Shown here: one piece after another, positions 36,644-47,506 of the stretch
Layout: every line of letters begins with the position of its first letter
Position numbering within the stretch: the stretch's first letter is position 1
Notes under the pieces: generated by a model
The model's input: the letters and a program-made list of their open reading frames with translations, nothing else
Told to the model about the DNA's origin: nothing
The model's database searches: none
NCBI GenBank assembly: GCA_030683155.1
Contig: JAUXMV010000079.1
Span: 62,001 to 126,000, forward strand
Reading direction: 5' to 3'
Length of the DNA: 64,000 bases
Origin: Bacteroidales bacterium
GTDB taxonomy: Bacteria; Bacteroidota; Bacteroidia; Bacteroidales; F082
Made by a program: the position numbers and the translations under genes

Positions 36644-37724
36644 AAAACTTTTGCTTGCCATGTTTTTTGCATCAATAAGCATTGAAGCTGTATGGGCGCA
36701 AACAAATGAAAAAACCAAGCGCTACGACAAAAGTTTTGCCATTCAGAAAAGTACAGAAGTGAATGTTAACAACAAATATGGAAACATTCATATCATCAAC
36801 TGGGAGAAAGACTCTGTCCGTTTTGAAGTAGAACTTACTTTTCGCTCTGCCAAAGCAGGGAGGGCAGAGAAGTTATTCAACGAAATAGATGTCAGATTCA
36901 CTCAAACAGCCTATTATGTCACCGCTGTTTCTACTTTCCCAAACACTGGCAAACTTTGGTCAGAAATAGCCGATGTCACCAAATCTGTCATTCAATCAGG
37001 CAATGAAGCTGAAATCAATTACACCATTTACATTCCAAAGTGGGTAAGACTGAAAGTGGAAAACCGATTTGGCAATATTTATACCACTGACCACACCGGA
37101 GAAACTGAATTCAGACTTTCGAACGGGGTTTTACAAGCCAACCATCTTGAAGGAAAAACAAGGGTTGTCGTTTCTTTTGGCAGTGCCAATATTGCAAGGA
37201 TAGATGAGGGTGTGGCCGATCTGAACTATTCGGATCTGGATCTCAGAAAAACAGGAAAACTGCGCCTTTCCAGCCGGTCGTCCAACATGTATATTGCTGA
37301 AGCAAAACATGTTCATCTTGATTCTCGCCGCGATAAAATTACTGTCGAAAAACTGGAATCGCTGACTGGCGAAAGCTCATTCTCACGAATCGTTCTTTCA
37401 AACCTCGAAAATGATCTGTTGCTCAACACCAATTATGGCAACCTGAACATGTTGAAAATTGGTAACAACATGAAGTTTCTGCAGCTCAACGCAAGCTATA
37501 CCAGCATTCAACTGTTTGTTCATCCTCAGCTTTCAGCAGATCTTGAGATACAATATTCCAAGAAAACAAAACTTAGCTACCCCCAAACACTGACAATTCA
37601 AGAACAAGTTTCAACCCTTTCAGATAATGAACCCAATATAATGCGGGGAAAAATCGGCAAGGAAAAAGGATTTAGTCTAAAATTAAATTTAACGGGTGGC
37701 GATCTGAGTATCATGGAAAAGTAG
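36633..37724 (+). CDS. Secreted beta-helix adhesin-like protein (DUF4097-like)
   Basis: A 363-residue protein with a signal peptide ending near AVWAQ (residue ~23). The mature part has repeated beta-strand stretches such as VNVNNKYGNIHIINW, LKVENRFGNIYTTDH and LLLNTNYGNLNML, each N-x-[YF]-G-N-[IL], typical of DUF4097/putative adhesin beta-helices. It is surface or periplasmic. The start overlaps the probable anti-sigma gene by 11 bases, so it is likely expressed with the sigma factor. Function unknown beyond a structural or adhesive role. Confidence 0.75.
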   Translation: MCYRKLLLAMFFASISIEAVWAQTNEKTKRYDKSFAIQKSTEVNVNNKYGNIHIINWEKDSVRFEVELTFRSAKAGRAEKLFNEIDVRFTQTAYYVTAVSTFPNTGKLWSEIADVTKSVIQSGNEAEINYTIYIPKWVRLKVENRFGNIYTTDHTGETEFRLSNGVLQANHLEGKTRVVVSFGSANIARIDEGVADLNYSDLDLRKTGKLRLSSRSSNMYIAEAKHVHLDSRRDKITVEKLESLTGESSFSRIVLSNLENDLLLNTNYGNLNMLKIGNNMKFLQLNASYTSIQLFVHPQLSADLEIQYSKKTKLSYPQTLTIQEQVSTLSDNEPNIMRGKIGKEKGFSLKLNLTGGDLSIMEK

Positions 37725-37785
37725 AAACAGTTAAAAGAGAAAATAACATTTAAAATTTATTATATCATTTGAAAACAACAAAGTC

Positions 37786-38520
37786 ATGAAACAAATACTA
37801 AAAACCAACAAGCTTTTGCTACTGCTTTTTGTAGGAATTACAATGCTTTTACTGAGCAGTTGTTATAAAGAAGGAACCTGCATTCGCGGCAATGGAAGGC
37901 CTGAAATTGAAACAAGAATAACCGGTACTTTTAATGAAGTAGTAAACAATGGCTCTTTTGAGGTGCATATTTTGCCTGGTGACCGCCATGAAGTACAGAT
38001 AGATGCAGAATCAAATCTTTTGCCTTACATCAGGACAAATGTTTCCGGAAGAAGATTGTTTATTGAAACAGCCACTAACCGCTGTATCAACAACACGATG
38101 TCAATTATTGTGACAGTTTATACACCTTATGTTGACGGAATTGAACTGAATGGCTCCGGCTATGTTTCCGTCTATGATCTTTATCTGGATGAACTCAGCA
38201 TCAGGCTTAACGGATCAGGCGATATTATTGCCGATGCGGATGCATTGAACATAAACGCAAATATTACTGGTTCCGGAACAATAGAACTTTCAGGCATTAC
38301 CGAAACAACAAACCTAAATATAAGTGGTTCAGGACAAATCAAAGCCTATAGCCTCAATCAAAGACGATGTTATTCCACCATCAGCGGTTCAGGCAGCATG
38401 TATGTGCGTGTAAGTGATTTGCTTGATGCGGTCATTTCGGGCAGCGGAAACATCTATTACAGAGGCAATCCCAATGTAATTCAACGGATTTCGGGGAGCG
38501 GCAGAGTCATTCGGCAGTGA
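37786..38520 (+). CDS. DUF2807 (GIN domain) lipoprotein
   Basis: A 244-residue lipoprotein. The lipobox is LLSSC near residue 26. The rest is a GIN-domain beta-solenoid with repeated NGSG/SGSG turns: IELNGSGYVSV, RLNGSGDIIAD, ITGSGTIELSG, ISGSGQIKAY, ISGSGSMYV, ISGSGNIYY and ISGSGRV. The family is common in Bacteroidetes surfaces, of unknown function (often called putative auto-transporter adhesin head). It lies 61 bases after the DUF4097-like gene, likely in the same operon. Confidence 0.88.
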   Translation: MKQILKTNKLLLLLFVGITMLLLSSCYKEGTCIRGNGRPEIETRITGTFNEVVNNGSFEVHILPGDRHEVQIDAESNLLPYIRTNVSGRRLFIETATNRCINNTMSIIVTVYTPYVDGIELNGSGYVSVYDLYLDELSIRLNGSGDIIADADALNINANITGSGTIELSGITETTNLNISGSGQIKAYSLNQRRCYSTISGSGSMYVRVSDLLDAVISGSGNIYYRGNPNVIQRISGSGRVIRQ

Positions 38521-38639
38521 TTTTTTTGAGGTTCAGCTGAGTAATCATTTCGTGGTTTAGACATTTGATATGGTTTCTCAATCCTTTAAGAATTAAGCTC
38601 TTTAAAAAACAATCTTTTAGCAATCGTAATCTACTCGTT

Positions 38640-39143
38640 ATGAAATTTCATTTTATACTAGTCTTTCTGCTTGTCAGTATATCCGTTTCCGGACAATCTT
38701 TGAAAAATGCGGCGGGTGTTCGTGGAGGCATCAGCAGCGGTATCACATATCAACATTTTTATTCTACAATGGATGACTTCAAGCTTCTGCTGAGTTTTCG
38801 CGATAATGGCATGCAGTTTACGGCCTTAATGGAACATTATGAGCCTGTTATGATCAGTTATCAGGATCAGTTTTTTATGTATTATGGCGCAGGAGTTCAT
38901 TTGGGATACACACGCAAACTGAAATCTGACTGCGACAATTATCCATCAAGCATGCAAAATCAATATTATTCTGTGACCAGGCCTGTTTTTGGAGCCGATG
39001 CCATTATCGGTATTGAATACCGCATTGAATCTGTCCCAATCGCTTTTGGCATCGATTACAAACCTTTCTTCGAGTTTTTTGGCAACAGGTTTTTCAGGCT
39101 TTCACTCGGAGACCTGGCTTTTACAATGAAATATCAATTTTAA
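38640..39143 (+). CDS. Small outer-membrane beta-barrel-like protein
   Basis: A 167-residue protein from the ATG at 38640; a longer frame from 38565 adds 25 residues without signal-peptide character. Signal peptide MKFHFILVFLLVSISVSGQ (cleavage after GQ or before S). The rest shows alternating beta strands with aromatic residues and ends in Phe (MKYQF), as outer-membrane barrels do. No named family recognised. It lies between the GIN lipoprotein and another similar small gene, so it may belong to the same envelope operon. Confidence 0.7.
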   Translation: MKFHFILVFLLVSISVSGQSLKNAAGVRGGISSGITYQHFYSTMDDFKLLLSFRDNGMQFTALMEHYEPVMISYQDQFFMYYGAGVHLGYTRKLKSDCDNYPSSMQNQYYSVTRPVFGADAIIGIEYRIESVPIAFGIDYKPFFEFFGNRFFRLSLGDLAFTMKYQF

Positions 39144-39159
39144 ACTAATCCATATTTAT

Positions 39160-39789
39160 ATGAAATACCTAAAAATCATCATCGCATTTTTGCTGATCAG
39201 TCATATTGCAATCAGTCAGGAAAGCAACAGAAGCGACTATCGTACTGTTTTTGGCAACAACAAAAAAGTTTCTCACGGTGGGTATGGCGCTTTGACCTTC
39301 GGAATAGGCCAAATTGACGGCAGTCAGGCAATATTTACCGGAATCAAAGGTGGATGGCTGATTGATCACCGATTGACACTTGGCATCGCAGGAACCGGAT
39401 TTGTAAACAATCTGCACATTGATTATGGACCAGGAAGTGTAAGTTCAGGTCTTTCAGGAGGTTATGGCGGGCTCCTTATCGAACCCATTCTTGCACCTTT
39501 TTCACCCGTCCATTTAACTTTTCCTATTATTATTGGTGCAGGTGGCATAGCGTATGTGGATCGGTATTACTGGGACAATCACTCCTCCTATGATCCCTGG
39601 GTGACTGATGCCGATGCTTTCTTTGTTTTTGAGCCGGGCATAGAACTTGAAATGAATCTGTTACGCTTTCTTCGTTTATCAGTCGGCGCCTCCTACAGAC
39701 TAACCTCCGATATAAAAATGGAAAACGCGAAAAGCGACGCCTTAAATGGTTTGGCGGGAAGCTTTAGTCTGAAATTCGGGAAATTTTAA
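39160..39789 (+). CDS. Small outer-membrane protein (hypothetical)
   Basis: A 209-residue protein with a signal peptide (MKYLKIIIAFLLISHIAIS, cleaved before QE). The mature part is rich in glycine and aromatic residues in beta-strand patterns (GYGALTFGIGQIDGS, GGLLIEPILAPF, LRLSVGASYRL) and ends KFGKF with terminal Phe, typical of outer-membrane barrels. Family not recognised. It is 16 bases after the preceding similar gene and is followed by a strong terminator, so it is probably the last gene of the sigma-factor operon. Confidence 0.72.
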   Translation: MKYLKIIIAFLLISHIAISQESNRSDYRTVFGNNKKVSHGGYGALTFGIGQIDGSQAIFTGIKGGWLIDHRLTLGIAGTGFVNNLHIDYGPGSVSSGLSGGYGGLLIEPILAPFSPVHLTFPIIIGAGGIAYVDRYYWDNHSSYDPWVTDADAFFVFEPGIELEMNLLRFLRLSVGASYRLTSDIKMENAKSDALNGLAGSFSLKFGKF

Positions 39790-39844
39790 AAAAAGCAAAC
39801 CTTTATCGATCAAGGTGTAAATCACAGCAAATTATAATAATCAA

Positions 39845-39884
39845 CCCCTGAAGTGCATTCGTAAAACACTTCAGGGGTTTTTTT
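39845..39884 (+). terminator. Rho-independent terminator of the ECF operon
   Basis: CCCCTGAAGTG (39845-39855) pairs perfectly with CACTTCAGGGG (39867-39877), loop of 11 bases, followed by seven Ts. Confidence 0.95.
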
Positions 39885-39961
39885 ATACCGAAAACTGATT
39901 CTTCGGTAAATAAGGAAAATTTCTTTCTACTTTAGCCTGCGAATCAAAAAACTATTCTTCT

Positions 39962-41566
39962 ATGAAAAACCGTTTATTTCTGCTTTTTACGGCATTGCTT
40001 TTTGCAGCAACAAACATTATGGCTCAGGTACAAAAGTCAGATCCTTGGTTTGGCGAAAGTTGCACAAGCATCATGGTCGGTAAAAAAGCTTCAGCTGATG
40101 GCTCTGTATTTACCTCGCATACATGCGATGGAAACTATCGCACTTGGCTCCGCATGGAACCAGCAAAAGACCATCCTGATACTGCCGTCCACGAAGTTTA
40201 CAAAGGCACCTTGCACACCGAAACTCCATGGGATATGCGCAACGTGAAGCTGGCAGGCACTATTCCGCAGGTGAAGCGCACTTTTGCCTATCTGAATACA
40301 GCCTACCCAAGTTTTAACGAGAAACAACTGGCAATTGGAGAAACAACTTTTGTGGGTCCAGATACGCTTGTCAACAAAAACGGGATGTTCCTCATTGAAG
40401 AATTGCAACGACTTGCGCTACAACGTTGCGACAATGCCAGAGATGCCATTCGTCTGATCGGAAGGCTGATCAAAGATTATGGCTATGGCGACTGGGGAGA
40501 ATGTATAACCATTGCAGATAAAAAAGAAGTCTGGCAAATGGAAATTCTGGGAGAAGGTCCGGCACGTATCGGCGGAGTATGGGCTGCACAACGTATTCCG
40601 GATGATCATGTAGGTATTTCTGCAAACATCTCACGTATTGGCGTTATTGACAGAAATAATCCCAACTTCTTTATGGCATCTGATAATATTGAATCTGTTG
40701 CCAAAGAATTTGGTTTGTGGGACGGCGAAGGGGTTTTCAAATTCTGGAAAGCTTATGCAAACCAGGAGAAGCCTTTCAAAATAAGGGAATTTTTTGTTTT
40801 AAGCAGTCTGGCTCCCTCGCTCAATCTTTCGATGGACATGGATGAACTGCCCTTTTCAGTTAAGCCGGAGCAAAAAATCACTGTCGAAAAACTCATGGAA
40901 CTTTATCGGGCTACCTATGAAGGAACCGAATTTGATATGACTCAAAATGTGAAATACATCAAAAAGAAGTTTGACGACAACCGCAAAGAAATCGGGCAGG
41001 ATACCTTGATCAGTCCTGTTGCCAATCCATGGCTTACAACAGATATGCGCAACACTTTAAATTTTATTGCTGATGGAACGATCGATTTTCAACGTACAGT
41101 ATCTGTTTCATGGTGTTCCTATTCGTTTATAGCTCAGTTGCGCGATTGGATGCCTGATGCTGTTGGAGGCATTTCATGGTTTTCGTTCGACAATCCGGGT
41201 GAAAGTCCTCGCATACCAATTTTTGCAGGAACCACAAAACTGCCTGAAGGCTATGAATTCTGCGGACAAAAACGTTATCGGGAAGATGCCGCCCTATGGC
41301 ATTATCGCCGTGCAAACAAGCTTGCCACAGTCAGCTGGGGAAAAACCAAAGATATTATGTTGAAAAACGTCAAAGATTTCGAGAAAAAAGCCTTTGATGA
41401 ACTTCCATTAATCGAGAAAAAAGCCGTCATGATGCAGAAAGAAGGTAAGCTTGAAGATTTGCCCCGTTATCTGAATCTATATAGCAGTGATTTTTCGGGT
41501 GCAACCATACAGCGCTGGAAAGAACTTGAACATCAGTTCTGGGGCATGTTTGGAAGAGGATTCTAA
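39962..41566 (+). CDS. C69-family dipeptidase
   Basis: A 534-residue secreted peptidase. A signal peptide (residues 1-21, ending NIMAQ) precedes the conserved N-terminus. The likely nucleophile is Cys34 in ESCTSIMVGKKASADGSV, the hallmark of C69 peptidases, which are Ntn-hydrolases. Further family segments are IGETTFVG, EWGECITIADKKEVWQMEIL-like and SANISRIG. It probably cleaves dipeptides in the periplasm for amino-acid uptake. It stands between two terminators as a single-gene transcript. A short extra C-terminal helix is present. Confidence 0.9.
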   Translation: MKNRLFLLFTALLFAATNIMAQVQKSDPWFGESCTSIMVGKKASADGSVFTSHTCDGNYRTWLRMEPAKDHPDTAVHEVYKGTLHTETPWDMRNVKLAGTIPQVKRTFAYLNTAYPSFNEKQLAIGETTFVGPDTLVNKNGMFLIEELQRLALQRCDNARDAIRLIGRLIKDYGYGDWGECITIADKKEVWQMEILGEGPARIGGVWAAQRIPDDHVGISANISRIGVIDRNNPNFFMASDNIESVAKEFGLWDGEGVFKFWKAYANQEKPFKIREFFVLSSLAPSLNLSMDMDELPFSVKPEQKITVEKLMELYRATYEGTEFDMTQNVKYIKKKFDDNRKEIGQDTLISPVANPWLTTDMRNTLNFIADGTIDFQRTVSVSWCSYSFIAQLRDWMPDAVGGISWFSFDNPGESPRIPIFAGTTKLPEGYEFCGQKRYREDAALWHYRRANKLATVSWGKTKDIMLKNVKDFEKKAFDELPLIEKKAVMMQKEGKLEDLPRYLNLYSSDFSGATIQRWKELEHQFWGMFGRGF

Positions 41567-41571
41567 AAAAA

Positions 41572-41612
41572 AATCCATAAAACCCTTGGATAATAAAAGG
41601 GTTTTGTGGATT
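41572..41612 (-). terminator. Terminator of ppa (convergent with C69 gene)
   Basis: AATCCATAAAACCCTT and AAAAGGGTTTTGTGGATT form a long stem. On the minus strand it is followed by a run of nine Ts (plus-strand As at 41565-41573), which suits termination of ppa; it may also act on the plus strand, less efficiently. Confidence 0.75.
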
Positions 41613-41632
41613 AAATCAACTTGAAAAGCTTT

Positions 41633-42301
41633 CTATACCTCAGAAAGAAAGCTGTCGAGATTGTCAAACTTATGATGATAATCATCCATTGAGCGTCGGA
41701 TAACTTCGTGCGCTTCTTCGATTCCATAAACGTGCGTAACTTCAACTTTGCTTTCACGTCCCGGAAGATCTTTATAGGTGAGGAAATAATGTCTCAATCT
41801 GTCAAGCACAAGCGGCGGACAGTCGCTGATGTCCTTGTATGCGCCATAAACAGCGTCATTGTCAAGTACAGCAACGATCTTATCATCTGCTTCGTTGCCG
41901 TCGATCATCCTGAAACCACCTAAAGGCCTTACGCGAACAAGAATATCGCCATGGGTGATGTCTTTTTCGGTAAGCACACAGATATCCAACGGATCGCGGT
42001 CGCCTTTGATGTCTGTACGATCAGTTTTTTCGTTACAATAAGCCGCAACTCTTTCAGCACAAAAAGTTTGTGGAATAAATCCATAAAGAGCAGGCACTAC
42101 ATTCGAGTATTTCTGCGGCCTGTCAAGACGCAGATACCCTGACACTTTATCCACCTCATATTTAACTGTATCGGTGGGTACCATTTCGATGAAGCAAGTA
42201 AGCACTTGTGGTGCATCAGGGCCTAATTCAACACCGTGCCAAGGGTGTGATTTATACCTTAAACCCATCAACCGGCCAATGGGATCCATTATTTTTGACA
42301 T
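41633..42301 (-). CDS. ppa: Inorganic pyrophosphatase (family I)
   Basis: A 222-residue soluble enzyme that hydrolyses pyrophosphate to two phosphates, pulling biosynthetic reactions forward. The metal-binding signature is visible as DRDPLDICVL with its aspartates, plus VDKVSGYLRLDRPQ, YGFIPQTF and DNDAVYG. Length and sequence are typical of the longer Bacteroidetes form. It has its own -7 element and a terminator, so it is a single-gene transcript. Confidence 0.95.
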   Translation of the reverse strand: MSKIMDPIGRLMGLRYKSHPWHGVELGPDAPQVLTCFIEMVPTDTVKYEVDKVSGYLRLDRPQKYSNVVPALYGFIPQTFCAERVAAYCNEKTDRTDIKGDRDPLDICVLTEKDITHGDILVRVRPLGGFRMIDGNEADDKIVAVLDNDAVYGAYKDISDCPPLVLDRLRHYFLTYKDLPGRESKVEVTHVYGIEEAHEVIRRSMDDYHHKFDNLDSFLSEV

Positions 42302-42351
42302 ATTCTTAAATTTTATTGATATATGAAGATTTGATCGACTGATTCAGGCGG

Positions 42352-42359
42352 CAAAGTTA
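42352..42359 (-). promoter_or_regulatory. -7 element of ppa
   Basis: TAACTTTG on the minus strand, followed by C, matches the Bacteroidetes -7 consensus, 50 bases before the ppa ATG. The -33 box is not clear. Confidence 0.5.
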
Positions 42360-42543
42360 AGTGATTTATGGGTATAAGATCATAGATTTTGTTGCATGAT
42401 TTGGCAAGTCAGCGTTCATTCAATCTGCTTTACTTGTTTCAAAGGCTAAAGCAGATCAAAATGATAGAGACAAATTTGTAAATGAAATTTTCAGTTAACC
42501 ATTTAATTGCAAAGAAGTCAGTTTCGAAAACCGCTTCACCTGC

Positions 42544-43038
42544 CTACTTACCAATATTGACATGAGCCGGAATTGAAAGATGGCCCTGAACCATTTTCCA
42601 TGCATTGTCTTCGTTTTTGATCAAAACACCTGTGAAGCGTAAGCCTTCAAAACTGTGTGCAACACTGTCATAGATGAAATTGTAATTCATGCGCTGCGAA
42701 AACCAGGCAGTATTGGCAGAACAATTAATTCTGATATACTGATCCTGCACTGAAATATAGGTATCGCTGAGCAAATCAAACTGTTTTCTGTAGGCATTGC
42801 GAATGCTTTTCCATCCCATCAGGCGCTCATGAGAATCTGTGCCTAGCATCATCGTGCTATCGCCTGTCTCCCATATGTTTTCTATCATCAGATAGTCTTC
42901 GTTTTCGATGGCAATCACATACTTTTCGAGTACATTTTCAACTTTCGTTATTTCATCTGTTTTAACTTCATCCTTTGGGCAGCGCTCGCATGCGAAAAGT
43001 GCAAAAAGAACCGCAATACTTAAAATTATGTTTCTCAT
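42544..43038 (-). CDS. SnoaL/NTF2-like lipoprotein
   Basis: A 164-residue protein. The N-terminus is a lipoprotein signal with lipobox LFAC (Cys17). The rest fits a SnoaL/DUF4440 NTF2-like cone fold: VLEKYVIAIENEDYLMIENIW, GWKSIRNAYRKQF, AWFSQRMNYNF and WKMVQGHLS. These folds bind small ligands or act as enzymes; no catalytic set is evident. It lies alone between ppa and the ATP synthase genes. Confidence 0.72.
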   Translation of the reverse strand: MRNIILSIAVLFALFACERCPKDEVKTDEITKVENVLEKYVIAIENEDYLMIENIWETGDSTMMLGTDSHERLMGWKSIRNAYRKQFDLLSDTYISVQDQYIRINCSANTAWFSQRMNYNFIYDSVAHSFEGLRFTGVLIKNEDNAWKMVQGHLSIPAHVNIGK

Positions 43039-43287
43039 AGCATCAAAATATTAAGGTTTGGCATAAAACAATTCAAATTTTTGATGAAATTACGAAATTT
43101 ATGTATCAAAATCCACTAAAATCGTATTATTTGGAATCATTATAATTTAAGATAAACCAGAATTAGCGCCCATTTTAGCGGAATTCGCTGTAAGTCAATT
43201 GAATTATTTTTTCTGAAAATGACTGTTATTTGGGGATTCTTGCGTAAAATTGCACTCTGAAATGAATAAGCAGAACATTACTGATTA

Positions 43288-44400
43288 ATGATCAAAATAT
43301 TTAGAAAAAGGAACATGACCTTAAAATCTATCCTTCTCCTTCTTTTACTTTTTTTTGCCGGTGCTGACATTGTTTCGGCCGGCCCCTCAAAGACCAACGA
43401 ACATGGCGAAAAAGAGGCTTTCGATGCCGGCAAAATGATCGTTGATCATATTGTTGATTCCTACGAATGGCATATAGCAACTATCGGCGAAACACATATC
43501 AGCGTGTACTTTCCTGTGATTCTTTACGATGAAGGCGCGTGGCATATCTTCATGTCATCAAAGTTTCATCACGGACATGAATCCTATAAAGGTTACGAAA
43601 TTGCTTCCGACGGACAAATGAAAGGCAAAATTATCCGGCCGTTACCCGACGGCACTTTTGTAAGGCCTATCGACTTGTCAATCACAAAAAATGTGTTTGC
43701 AATTTTTGTTTCATCCATCATTTTGATACTGGTTTTTCTGCATGTTGCGAATGCTTACAAAAGAACCAAAAAACATGCTCCAAAAGGATTTCAGTCTTTA
43801 ATTGAGCCACTTATTCTTTTTATCCGCGACGAAATTGCCCGTTCTTCTATTGGAGAGAAACATTATGAAAAGTTTCTGCCCTATTTACTGACGGTATTCT
43901 TTTTCATCTTTTTTAACAACATTTTTGGGCTTATTCCAATATTTCCCTTAGGTGCAAACGTAACAGGAAACATCGCAGTTACAGGTGTTCTGGCGTTTTT
44001 CACCTTTATGATGACCATCGTAATGTCGAATAAATATTACTGGCAGCATATTTTTAATACGCCCGGAGTTCCGTGGTGGTTAAAACTGCCCTTGCCTTTG
44101 ATGCCTATCATTGAAGTTGTTGGTATGTTTACCAAGCCTTTTGTCCTTATGGTTCGCTTGTTTGCCAACATTACCGCAGGGCATATCATTATTCTCGGCT
44201 TCATGAGTCTGATTTTTGTGTTTAGTCAGGCCAGTATTTATGCCGGATATGGCATGTCGTTGCTATCAGTGACTTTGGTGATTTTCATGAATTTCCTCGA
44301 GTTGCTGGTTGCATTCATTCAGGCATATGTATTTACATTGTTGTCAGCAATCTTTTTAGGCATGGCTGTTGAAGAGCATGCCCATGAGGAGCATCATTAA
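43288..44400 (+). CDS. atpB: F-type ATP synthase subunit a
   Basis: A 370-residue membrane protein of the F0 stator. After a hydrophobic N-terminal segment (signal-like, ~residues 10-30) there is a ~100-residue extracytoplasmic extension containing HIVDSYEWHIATIG, as in other Bacteroidetes. The following helices include FFNNIFGLIPIFP and the essential arginine Arg290 in LMVRLFANITAGH. This Arg faces the c-ring carboxylate during proton transfer. The C-terminus is His-rich (EEHAHEEHH). The start at 43288 may be nine codons upstream of a second ATG (MTLKS). First gene of atpBEFHAG. Confidence 0.95.
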   Translation: MIKIFRKRNMTLKSILLLLLLFFAGADIVSAGPSKTNEHGEKEAFDAGKMIVDHIVDSYEWHIATIGETHISVYFPVILYDEGAWHIFMSSKFHHGHESYKGYEIASDGQMKGKIIRPLPDGTFVRPIDLSITKNVFAIFVSSIILILVFLHVANAYKRTKKHAPKGFQSLIEPLILFIRDEIARSSIGEKHYEKFLPYLLTVFFFIFFNNIFGLIPIFPLGANVTGNIAVTGVLAFFTFMMTIVMSNKYYWQHIFNTPGVPWWLKLPLPLMPIIEVVGMFTKPFVLMVRLFANITAGHIIILGFMSLIFVFSQASIYAGYGMSLLSVTLVIFMNFLELLVAFIQAYVFTLLSAIFLGMAVEEHAHEEHH

Positions 44401-44463
44401 CTATAGAATTTAGAAAAAACAGTTTCACAAGAACCTGATTAATTAACCTAATATTTTAAAATC

Positions 44464-44724
44464 ATGGATTTATTAACTATTTTGTTACAAGCCGCAACCG
44501 ATCTCACTCCCATTGCAAAGATGGTAGCAGGTCTGGCAGCCAGTATTGCTGTTATTGGAGCAAGTATGGGCATCAGCGCCATCGGTCGCAGCTCAGTGGA
44601 ATCTATCGCACGTCAGCCGGAAGCTGCCGGTGATATCCGTTCCAGCATGATTGTATCAGCCGCACTCATCGAAGGCGTTGCCTTCTTTGCAATCGTAGTG
44701 TGTCTGCTGATCGTTTTCATGTAA
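44464..44724 (+). CDS. atpE: F-type ATP synthase subunit c
   Basis: An 86-residue hairpin of two membrane helices joined by the polar loop ARQPEA. The ion-binding carboxylate is Glu70 in ALIEGVAFF. The residue after Glu is Gly and the first helix has Ala/Ser where sodium-type rings have Gln, so this is a proton-type c-ring. It lies between atpB and atpF. Confidence 0.95.
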   Translation: MDLLTILLQAATDLTPIAKMVAGLAASIAVIGASMGISAIGRSSVESIARQPEAAGDIRSSMIVSAALIEGVAFFAIVVCLLIVFM

Positions 44725-44807
44725 GCAAATCTTTAGCCTGCGTTGCAACGGTTGGTTGCAACAGCAGGTTTTTTTTAAAAATTCTGAAAACTTAAACAGG
44801 AATAATT

Positions 44808-45299
44808 ATGGAATTGGTAAACCCGGGAATCGGACTGATATTCTGGATGATTATTGCTTTCGGAACGGTTTTTTTCATCCTCAAAAAGTTTGCATGGCCC
44901 TCCATTGTGCAAGCTTTGAAAGAAAGAGAGCAACACATTGAGGAAGCACTCAGGGCGGCAGATATTGCCTACGAGGAGATGAAAAAACTCAAGATTGACA
45001 ACGAACTTCTGCTCAAAGAAGCCAAGGAAGAACGGGATATCATTATGAGCGAAGCGCGAAAGATACGCGAAAAGATACTGGATGATGCACGTGTCAAAGC
45101 CAATGAAGAAGCCGACCGCATCGTAGAAAGCGCCAGAGTCCGCATACAGAGTGAACGGATGGCAGCTATCACTGATATCAAGAATCAAATCGCTGAAATT
45201 TCTATCGATGTGGCTGAAAAAATCATCAGGCAAAAACTACAGGAGCCAAAAGAGCATCAGGCTTATATCGATAAAGTGATTGAAAGCAAGCCGTTCTAA
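44808..45299 (+). CDS. atpF: F-type ATP synthase subunit b
   Basis: A 163-residue peripheral-stalk subunit. Residues ~8-26 are a single membrane helix (GLIFWMIIAFGTVFFILKKF). The rest is a long charged helix for b-b coiled-coil pairing (EREQHIEEALRAADIAYEEMKKL and on). It links F0 to the delta subunit. It sits between atpE and atpH in the expected order. Confidence 0.95.
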   Translation: MELVNPGIGLIFWMIIAFGTVFFILKKFAWPSIVQALKEREQHIEEALRAADIAYEEMKKLKIDNELLLKEAKEERDIIMSEARKIREKILDDARVKANEEADRIVESARVRIQSERMAAITDIKNQIAEISIDVAEKIIRQKLQEPKEHQAYIDKVIESKPF

Positions 45300-45320
45300 A
45301 AAACCATCCGAAACAGCGCA

Positions 45321-45881
45321 ATGAAGAAAAATAGCATACTTGCCAAACGTTACGCGAAAGCACTGTTTGAAATGGCCCTCGAAAATGGGATTATCGACAG
45401 GGTGAATACCGACATGGAACTGGTGGCCAATGTAGTAGGCGAAAACAGGGAACTCCGTCAATTGATGGTCAATCCTGTTGTTACATCCCTTCGAAAGCAA
45501 AAGATTTTCAAATCTGTTTTTGAAAAGCATCTCGACAAACTTTCGATCAGTTTTTTAAACATTTTGATCAGAAAAGGACGCGAATATGAAGTGCCTGAAA
45601 TTGCACACCAATATCTGCAACTTTATCTGGAACATGAAAATATTGTGGTTGCTGAAGTTGTGACCGCTATTGCTGTAAGTGAAGAAACAAGCAACCGGAT
45701 AAAAAATCTTGTTGCCTATCTCACCAAAAAAGAAATTAGAGTTAAGTCAAAGATCGACCCTGCGATTATTGGAGGGTTTAAAATCAATATGGAAGATTAT
45801 CAGTACGATGCAAGTATCCGAAAAGTAATCTACAATATGCACAAGGAATTTGACAAGAATTTGTTTATCAAAAGAATTTAA
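45321..45881 (+). CDS. atpH: F-type ATP synthase subunit delta
   Basis: A 186-residue stalk subunit with family segments ILAKRYAKALFEMALENG near the N-terminus, FLNILIRKGRE and the C-terminal VKSKIDPAIIGGFKI. It anchors the b dimer to the top of the F1 alpha subunits. It is 21 bases after atpF and 17 before atpA. Confidence 0.94.
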   Translation: MKKNSILAKRYAKALFEMALENGIIDRVNTDMELVANVVGENRELRQLMVNPVVTSLRKQKIFKSVFEKHLDKLSISFLNILIRKGREYEVPEIAHQYLQLYLEHENIVVAEVVTAIAVSEETSNRIKNLVAYLTKKEIRVKSKIDPAIIGGFKINMEDYQYDASIRKVIYNMHKEFDKNLFIKRI

Positions 45882-45898
45882 CAACACCTTTATAGAAT

Positions 45899-47482
<1,584 letters not shown>

Positions 47483-47506
47483 CAAGGCAAAAAAGCCCAA
47501 TAAAGC

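Noticed and set aside
44464-44724. Sodium-type ATP synthase c-ring
   Set aside because: The residue after the ion-binding Glu70 is Gly and the helix-1 Gln is missing, so the proton type is better supported.
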